From contig BNZN01000024.1 in NCBI GenBank assembly GCA_026001145.1, positions 1 through 9,725 on the forward strand: DNA of 9,725 bases. The letters are read 5' to 3'. The number at the start of each line of letters is the position of its first letter. Position 1 is the first letter of the stretch. The translations under genes were made by a program, and so were the position numbers. This document shows, one piece after another, positions 5,021 to 9,725 of this stretch. The stretch comes from Clostridia bacterium. Lineage in GTDB: Bacteria > Bacillota > Clostridia > Oscillospirales > Ruminococcaceae. The notes beneath the pieces are model-generated. The model saw only the letters and a list, made by a program, of their open reading frames with translations, made no database searches and was not told the origin of the DNA.

Positions 5021-6088
5021 GTGTTTAGCAAACGAGTTGTGAATGTTGGGAATCTGGCAATTGGTGGGCATAACAGAGTTTTTGTGCAGTCTATGCTGAA
5101 CAGACCGAGTGAAGATGTGAAAGCAAATCTGATTCAGGCCAAGGAACTGGAAGAAGCCGGTTGTGAGATTATCAGGGTCAGTATTCCGAATGAAGAAAGT
5201 GTAGCTACGCTCTTTGCATTGAAAAATAATTTTAGCTGCCCGATAGTTGCAGACATTCACTTTGATTATAAAATGGCGGTTGAAAGTGTTTATGCTGGTG
5301 CTGACAAAATTCGCATTAACCCCGGGAACATAGGGAACAAAGAACATTTGGGGCTGATTGTGGCTGCGTGTTCAGAAAAAAAAATCCCAATTAGAATTGG
5401 GGTGAATTCAGGGTCTATTCCAGCTTATATTCTTAAAACTATGGGCAGAACTCCTGATGGGTTAGTTGCTGCAGTGCAGGATTATGTGAGACTCTTGAAT
5501 AACTTGGATTTTGATAATATAATAATCTCAGTTAAATCTTCGGATGTGATTGAAACAATAAAGGCGTATACGCTGTTAGCTGGCCATTGCGACCACCCGT
5601 TGCATTTGGGTGTGACAGAAGCTGGTACTTTCGATGTGGGAGTTATAAAGTCTGCGATTGGAATTGGAGCGTTGCTCGCTAATAATATTGGGGATACAAT
5701 CAGGGTTTCGTTAACCGAGGACCCGGTGAAAGAGATTGAAGTTGCCTTGAACGTTTTGAAATCTTTGGGGTTAAGAAAGGGCTTAGATATTATTTCGTGC
5801 CCGACGTGCGGAAGAACAAAAATAAATATTAAAAATATAGTCGACAATCTGAGGCAGGCTCTTGATAAGTATGGTTTGCTTGATGCAAATTTAAAGATTG
5901 CTGTTATGGGTTGCGTGGTTAATGGACCCGGTGAAGCAAAAGAGGCGGATTTTGGGATTGCTGGCGGTAATGGAGAAGGGGTGATTTTTAAGGACGGAAA
6001 GGTTATTAAAAAAGTACAAGAAGAGCACATGGTAGACGAATTGGTTGATTTGATAATATTAATGCAAACGGGGAGAGTGAAGCAATGA
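5021..6088 (+). CDS. ispG: 4-hydroxy-3-methylbut-2-en-1-yl diphosphate synthase (IspG/GcpE)
   Basis: A 4Fe-4S enzyme of the MEP pathway that converts MEcPP to HMBPP using reduced flavodoxin or ferredoxin. The 355 residues show a complete TIM-barrel domain: FVQSML (21-26), VADIHFDY (76-83), KIRINPGNIG (96-105), HLGVTEAGT (195-203) and IGDTIRVSLT (223-232). The C-terminal cluster domain supplies C260 and C263 (SCPTCGRT), C298 (MGCVVNGPGEA) and E305 as the expected cluster ligands. The start is GTG at 5021 with GGAGGG about 7 nt upstream. The 50-nt gap after the comF-like gene holds only a weak GAGG/CCTC hairpin. It ends in a 4-nt ATGA overlap with ybaB. Confidence 0.97.
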   Translation: MFSKRVVNVGNLAIGGHNRVFVQSMLNRPSEDVKANLIQAKELEEAGCEIIRVSIPNEESVATLFALKNNFSCPIVADIHFDYKMAVESVYAGADKIRINPGNIGNKEHLGLIVAACSEKKIPIRIGVNSGSIPAYILKTMGRTPDGLVAAVQDYVRLLNNLDFDNIIISVKSSDVIETIKAYTLLAGHCDHPLHLGVTEAGTFDVGVIKSAIGIGALLANNIGDTIRVSLTEDPVKEIEVALNVLKSLGLRKGLDIISCPTCGRTKINIKNIVDNLRQALDKYGLLDANLKIAVMGCVVNGPGEAKEADFGIAGGNGEGVIFKDGKVIKKVQEEHMVDELVDLIILMQTGRVKQ

Positions 6089-6417
6089 AATCCAGATTGC
6101 CTGAAGGGTTTAAGCCACCGTCGATGAACAATGTGATTGAAAATGCAAAAAAAATGCAGGTAGAAATGGCAGCGGTAGAAGAAAGAATTGCCGAAATGGA
6201 ATTCTGTGCAGTTTCTGGTGGCGGAGCTGTTGAAGCGACTGTGAGTGGCAACAAGAAAATCAAAGGAATAAAAATCTCCAAAGAGGCAGTCGAGGATACC
6301 GAAATGTTACAAGATATGATAGTTGTGGCAATAAACAGTGCTTTAGAAAAAGCCGCTGATTATCGTAGTGAGAAAATCAACGCAATAACCGGGAACATGA
6401 GCATTCCGGGCTTATGA
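6085..6417 (+). CDS. YbaB/EbfC family nucleoid-associated protein
   Basis: A small (110-residue) dimeric DNA-binding protein of the YbaB/EbfC family, almost always found next to recR. The signature is a leading helix with KKMQVEMAAVEERIAEMEF, then SGGGAVEATVSGNKKIKGIKI, where the sheet region wraps to the partner subunit, and a closing helix. The protein is complete and ends MSIPGL. It is coupled on both sides: ATG at 6085 overlaps the ispG stop and its own stop overlaps the recR ATG, each by 4 nt. The dnaX gene that usually precedes this pair is absent here. The family is linked to nucleoid structure and regulation; the specific role is not known. Confidence 0.93.
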   Translation: MKSRLPEGFKPPSMNNVIENAKKMQVEMAAVEERIAEMEFCAVSGGGAVEATVSGNKKIKGIKISKEAVEDTEMLQDMIVVAINSALEKAADYRSEKINAITGNMSIPGL

Positions 6418-7013
6418 GTTACAAAAACGAACTACTAAATAATCTTGTTGAAAGATTCAAATCCCTTCCGGGGGTTGGGGAAAAAGCTGCCTGGAAAATG
6501 GCTTTTCATATTCTTAATTTGCCCAAGGGTGTAGTTGCTGATTTTGCCGAAGCAATAATTCAAGCTTCTCAGAAAATAAAAAAATGTGAAGTATGTGGCA
6601 ACTTCACTGAAAATAACTTGTGCTATATTTGTGCCGATAATATGAGAGACAAGTCCGTTATGTGTGTTGTCCAAAACATGAAGGATTTGCTCGCTTTTGA
6701 AAGAACCAACGGGTATTGTGGCGTTTATCATGTGCTTGGGGGATTGCTTTCTCCAATGGATGATATTGGTCCTGAGGATATTGGAATTTCTAAACTGCTC
6801 AAAAGGATCAAAGACAGCGAGATTTCAGAAGTGATTATGGCAATCGGCCCAACTGTTGAAGGTGAAGCCACGGCGGCATATGTATCCAGGTTGTTGAAAC
6901 CAGCGGGTGTCAGAGTTACACGGTTAGCTTATGGGCTGCCAGTTGGTTCGAGCCTGGAATACACCGATGATATTACCCTGCACGCGGCGCTTGAAGGGCG
7001 GCGGGACATCTGA
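6414..7013 (+). CDS. recR: Recombination mediator protein RecR
   Basis: With RecO/RecF, it loads RecA on gapped single-stranded DNA during recombinational repair. The 199 residues have the complete domain order. A helix-hairpin-helix contains LPGVGEKAA (18-26). A zinc finger is formed by C58, C61, C70 and C73 (CEVC and CYIC). A Toprim domain from about 81 includes GPTVEGEATAAY (145-156), and the end is GLPVGSSLEYTD...ALEGRRDI. The usual GG after PV is SS here, a mild departure. The ATG at 6414 overlaps the ybaB stop (ATGA). It is followed by a 234-nt spacer, probably the end of this transcription block or a processing point. Confidence 0.97.
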   Translation: MSYKNELLNNLVERFKSLPGVGEKAAWKMAFHILNLPKGVVADFAEAIIQASQKIKKCEVCGNFTENNLCYICADNMRDKSVMCVVQNMKDLLAFERTNGYCGVYHVLGGLLSPMDDIGPEDIGISKLLKRIKDSEISEVIMAIGPTVEGEATAAYVSRLLKPAGVRVTRLAYGLPVGSSLEYTDDITLHAALEGRRDI

Positions 7014-7066
7014 TCTCATTCAATTGCTTCCCAAGCGCTCCGGAGCTCGAAGCACATCGCTTTCTC

Positions 7067-7096
7067 GAACTTTTCTTGAGTTGTCAAGAAAAGTTC
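7067..7096. repeat. Perfect 13-bp inverted repeat downstream of recR
   Basis: GAACTTTTCTTGA (7067-7079), a 4-nt GTTG loop and TCAAGAAAAGTTC (7084-7096) form a perfect hairpin. The nearest T-run (7110-7116) is 13 nt downstream, too far for a standard intrinsic terminator, and no T-run follows on the other strand. It may be a weak terminator, an RNA-processing or stability hairpin, or a dyad operator. Confidence 0.6.
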
Positions 7097-7223
7097 CAAA
7101 AGAAACAAATTTTTTTGGGATGGACTTTTCCCGTTGACATTCACTCTCGAAAGAAGAAAATGGGGAGATGATGAACTTCTTCTCTTGAATCATCGCATAA
7201 TGTACTTACAGGAGCAAACGTAA
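7080..7223 (+). other. Open 47-codon stretch without a start, possible gene remnant
   Basis: The frame from 7080 is open to a TAA at 7221-7223 and its 3' half reads like coding sequence (LERRKWGDDELLLLN). No ATG or GTG with an SD lies near its beginning, and the frame upstream is closed by TGA at 7077-7079. It may be the tail of a decayed gene or chance. I recognise no family. Confidence 0.2.
7134..7161 (+). promoter_or_regulatory. Possible promoter for ispE-rnj
   Basis: A perfect TTGACA (7134-7139) is followed after 16 bp by GAAAAT (7156-7161), which matches the -10 consensus at only 4 of 6. It lies 86 nt before ispE, after the inverted repeat. This is a plausible but weak candidate for a separate ispE-rnj transcript. 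Confidence 0.3.
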
Positions 7224-7247
7224 AAATGAAAGGAAAGGGATTTTATT

Positions 7248-8135
7248 TTGTTAAGTAGCGTAGTTGTCCAGGCACCTGCAAAGATAAACGTGGGGCTTGA
7301 CATCTTGGGATCGACGGATGATGACTATCACCTTTTGCGAACTGTTATGCAAACAGTTGATATATATGATGTTATAGAAATCGAAAAGAACAACTTAGGT
7401 CAAATAAATCTTACTTGTGATCCGGCGGTAACCTCCACTGTTGACCAAAATTTGTCATATAAGGCGGCTCAGTTGTTCTTTAAAGAAGCAGAAATTGATG
7501 ATTATGGGATTGACATATGTGTTAAAAAATCGATCCCTGTTGCCGCAGGCTTAGCTGGGGGTAGCTCTGATGCTGCTGGGGTCTTGGTGGGCTTAAACAG
7601 GCTTTATGAGACCGATTTTTCTTTGGACGAATTATGTGGTATGGCCTTAAAATTGGGGGCAGATATTCCATTTTGTGTTCGTGGCGGAATTCAGTTGGCT
7701 GATGGTGTTGGCGAGATTTTCACACCATTGCCCAATTTGCCGGAGTGTTATTTTGTGATTGCCAAACCCAACGAATTAGTAAACACCAAAGAAGCTTATG
7801 AGCGTTACGATAGGACTGATATAATTAACAGACCAGATATAGATGGGGTGATTGCGGGGGTAGTTGCGCAGAATCTCGACGTGGTTACAAGTCATATGCA
7901 AAATGTTTTTGAAGAAGTTGTTTGTGTTAATTCAGTGAAGAAAATAAAGGATTTGATGCTGGAGTTCGGGGCTCTTGGTTCAAGCATGACTGGGAGTGGT
8001 CCCGCTGTTTTTGGAGTTTTTGAGAATAAATTGAAGGCTAAAAGGTGTTTTAGAGCCCTCAAAGAAAAAGATTTCTTGGATGTGTTTTTGACGGTGCCGG
8101 TTGGTTGTGGTGCTGTTGTTATAGAGGAATTATAG
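7248..8135 (+). CDS. ispE: 4-diphosphocytidyl-2-C-methyl-D-erythritol kinase
   Basis: A GHMP-superfamily kinase that phosphorylates CDP-ME at the 2-hydroxyl in the MEP pathway. The 295 residues contain APAKIN (9-14) with the conserved lysine, YH (27-28) in the substrate site, and the ATP-binding glycine-rich loop PVAAGLAGGSSDAA (97-110). The catalytic Asp139 lies in GADIPF, and the third GHMP motif is GSSMTGSGPAVFG (244-256). The DGYH found in many homologues is DDYH here. The start is TTG at 7248, with the purine-rich GGAAAGGGA (7231-7239) about 8 nt upstream. A 10-codon ORF (7226-7258) overlaps this start. It is the fourth isoprenoid gene of the window and is followed by rnj after 33 nt. 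Confidence 0.96.
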   Translation: MLSSVVVQAPAKINVGLDILGSTDDDYHLLRTVMQTVDIYDVIEIEKNNLGQINLTCDPAVTSTVDQNLSYKAAQLFFKEAEIDDYGIDICVKKSIPVAAGLAGGSSDAAGVLVGLNRLYETDFSLDELCGMALKLGADIPFCVRGGIQLADGVGEIFTPLPNLPECYFVIAKPNELVNTKEAYERYDRTDIINRPDIDGVIAGVVAQNLDVVTSHMQNVFEEVVCVNSVKKIKDLMLEFGALGSSMTGSGPAVFGVFENKLKAKRCFRALKEKDFLDVFLTVPVGCGAVVIEEL

Positions 8136-8168
8136 ACATTATAGGAGCGTTGTAGAGGAAGGAATTTG

Positions 8169-9725
8169 ATGAAAAAAGAAGATTTTTTGCGAAGAAATCG
8201 TAATTTAAATAAAGGGCAAAGTAAAGAGCAAAATAATAATTCAAGTAAGAATGTGAGTAAGAATCACCTCCAAAAGGAACAAAATGGAGGGAAAGCGGTT
8301 TCTGTCATCCCGCTCGGGGGAATTAATGAAATTGGGAAAAACATGACTGTGGTTGAATATGGGAACGACATGTTCGTCATTGATTGCGGCCTTGCATTCC
8401 CGGATATGGATATGCCTGGAGTGGATATTGTAATCCCGGATTTTAGCTATATTGAAAAGAACAAGGATAAACTAAGAGGCGTTGTTTTGACGCATGGCCA
8501 TGAGGATCACATAGGGTCGGTTTCTTATTTTTTAAAAAAGGTTTCCACTCCAATTTATGGCACCCAACTTACGATTAGTTTGCTTAAGGGGAAGCTTAAA
8601 GAGGCTGGCATTTTGAATTCTTCAAAGTTGAATGTGAAAAGAGCGGACGAAAGCGTAAAGCTTGGTTGTTTCGAGATAACTTTTATTCATGTGAATCACT
8701 CGATTCCAGATGCGTGTGCGCTTGTGATTTCGACGCCTGTGGGTGTTCTTTTTCACACGGGGGATTTTAAGATAGATTACACGCCAATTGAAGGTTCTGC
8801 GATTGACCTTGCGCGCATCGGTGAACTTGGGCAAAAAGGCATTTTGCTTTTGATGGCAGATTCGACTAATGCGGAAAAAATCGGCTCCTCCCCGAGTGAG
8901 CAGCGGGTTGGGGAATCTTTCGAAAAGCTTTTCAAAAGAGCCGAAAACAAACGGATAATAATTGCCACATTTGCCTCGAATGTTCACAGGGTTCAGCAGG
9001 TAATCAAAGCCGCAGAAAACTATGGCCGCAAGGTTACGGTTTCGGGGCGCAGTATGGTTAATGTTGTGGCTACGGCGATTGAGCTCGGCTACCTGAAACC
9101 CGAGCGCGGCACGATGATAGATATCGATCAAGCTAACAAATTTGCAGATAACGAGATTGTTATTGTTACAACTGGCAGCCAGGGCGAACCGCTTTCGGCG
9201 CTTCGCCGGATGTCGAGCAAAGAACACCGAACGATAAGCGTAAGTAGTAACGATTTTATCATTATTTCAGCCACTCCGATTCCAGGCAACGAGAAGTTTG
9301 TGAATAGGGTTATTAATGATCTTATGCTGCTGGGAGCTGACGTGGTTTATGAAAAGATACATGACACCCACGTCTCAGGACATGCATATCAAGATGAGCA
9401 AAAATTGCTTATGAACTTGTTAAAACCAAGATTTTTCATCCCGGTGCACGGCGAATATAGGCACCTGAAGAAAAATGCGATGCTTGCCGAAAGCATGGGA
9501 ATAAGTTCCGACAATATTATGATTCCCGAGCTTGGCAGAGAGATTGAAGTTACTGCTAATAGCATTAAATATGGAAAGCTTGTTCATTCTGGGAATGTTA
9601 TGGTTGATGGCCTTGGTGTTGGTGATGTTGGAAATGTTGTCCTCAGAGAAAGAAAAATTTTGGCAGGCGACGGACTAATTATTGTGATTGTGGTTCTTGA
9701 AAATGGCAGCCTTAATGCCCTTGCT
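8169..9725 (+). CDS. rnj: Ribonuclease J (3' end beyond the window)
   Basis: A metallo-beta-lactamase/beta-CASP ribonuclease with 5'-3' exonuclease and endonuclease activity, central to mRNA decay and RNA maturation in Gram-positive-type bacteria. It starts at ATG 8169 with AGGAAGGA 5 nt upstream and is open for 519 codons to the window end. Metal-site motifs are LTHGHEDH (107-114), H177 in NHSIPD and D199 in HTGDFK. The beta-CASP part has ADSTNAE (230-236), SGRSM (292-296), TTGSQGEP (334-341), SGHA (403-406) and PVHGEYRHL (425-433). The first ~42 residues are a polar Asn/Lys/Gln/Ser-rich tail before the conserved VSVIPLGGINEIGKNM. Judging by the family's ~555-residue core, some tens of residues of the C-terminal domain are missing here. 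Whether it is J1 or J2 cannot be decided. Confidence 0.96.
   Translation, partial: MKKEDFLRRNRNLNKGQSKEQNNNSSKNVSKNHLQKEQNGGKAVSVIPLGGINEIGKNMTVVEYGNDMFVIDCGLAFPDMDMPGVDIVIPDFSYIEKNKDKLRGVVLTHGHEDHIGSVSYFLKKVSTPIYGTQLTISLLKGKLKEAGILNSSKLNVKRADESVKLGCFEITFIHVNHSIPDACALVISTPVGVLFHTGDFKIDYTPIEGSAIDLARIGELGQKGILLLMADSTNAEKIGSSPSEQRVGESFEKLFKRAENKRIIIATFASNVHRVQQVIKAAENYGRKVTVSGRSMVNVVATAIELGYLKPERGTMIDIDQANKFADNEIVIVTTGSQGEPLSALRRMSSKEHRTISVSSNDFIIISATPIPGNEKFVNRVINDLMLLGADVVYEKIHDTHVSGHAYQDEQKLLMNLLKPRFFIPVHGEYRHLKKNAMLAESMGISSDNIMIPELGREIEVTANSIKYGKLVHSGNVMVDGLGVGDVGNVVLRERKILAGDGLIIVIVVLENGSLNALA

Noticed and set aside
4601..5347. 248-codon open frame on the - strand across comF-like and ispG
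   Set aside because: It spans two well-supported + strand genes and their spacer, so it is antisense shadow.
6931..7137. 68-codon frame overlapping the recR end
   Set aside because: It begins inside recR without an SD and has no family resemblance. At most it is part of the decayed-looking spacer.
8622..9227. 201-codon open frame on the - strand inside rnj
   Set aside because: The opposite frame is clearly RNase J with all metal-site motifs. The - strand reading has no SD and no recognisable domain.
1..9725. CRISPR array, tRNA or rRNA genes
   Set aside because: No regularly spaced repeats, no tRNA-like cloverleaf and no rRNA segments were seen in either strand.

Overview
The window is a tightly packed, one-direction run of bacterial housekeeping genes on the + strand. 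The order is pyrH (5'-truncated), frr, uppS, cdsA, [inserted ~450 bp module], dxr, comF-like, ispG, ybaB/ebfC, recR, [234 bp spacer], ispE and rnj (runs off the window end). Shine-Dalgarno (SD) sites are strong, GTG and TTG starts are frequent, and several genes overlap by 4-8 nt. Together with RNase J, a ComF-type protein and the MEP isoprenoid pathway, this suggests an uncultured Firmicutes-like (Clostridia-type) bacterium. That placement is inferred from gene content only. UGA acts as a stop throughout.

Region by region: 1-593 holds a pyrH lacking about the first 75 residues of UMP kinase, behind an in-frame stop. 609-2688 holds ribosome recycling (frr), undecaprenyl-PP synthesis (uppS) and CDP-diacylglycerol synthesis (cdsA). 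3152-6088 holds two MEP enzymes (dxr, ispG) flanking a comF-like gene where many bacteria carry rseP. 6085-7013 is a translationally coupled ybaB-recR pair. 7014-7247 is a spacer with a perfect 13-bp inverted repeat. 7248 to the end holds ispE and ribonuclease J. Four genes (uppS, dxr, ispG, ispE) lie on the route from central metabolism to the undecaprenyl lipid carrier, and cdsA serves phospholipid synthesis, so the run is largely envelope and isoprenoid supply plus translation, RNA turnover and DNA repair functions.

The most interesting part is the cdsA-dxr junction (about 2685-3132). A 19-bp sequence covering the end of cdsA is repeated just before dxr, and the DNA between the copies has the full layout of a type I toxin-antitoxin locus. 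It has a near-consensus extended -10 promoter on +, a 12-bp hairpin burying a perfect SD, and a 24-residue hydrophobic peptide. It also has 5'/3' ends of the mRNA that can pair, and a convergent near-consensus promoter on - driving a ~100-nt antisense RNA that ends at a hairpin plus T7. The peptide has E2, K9, E16 and K23 exactly seven residues apart, as in the 'charge zipper' proposed for TisB. I do not recognise the peptide family. The toxin function is inferred from architecture alone.
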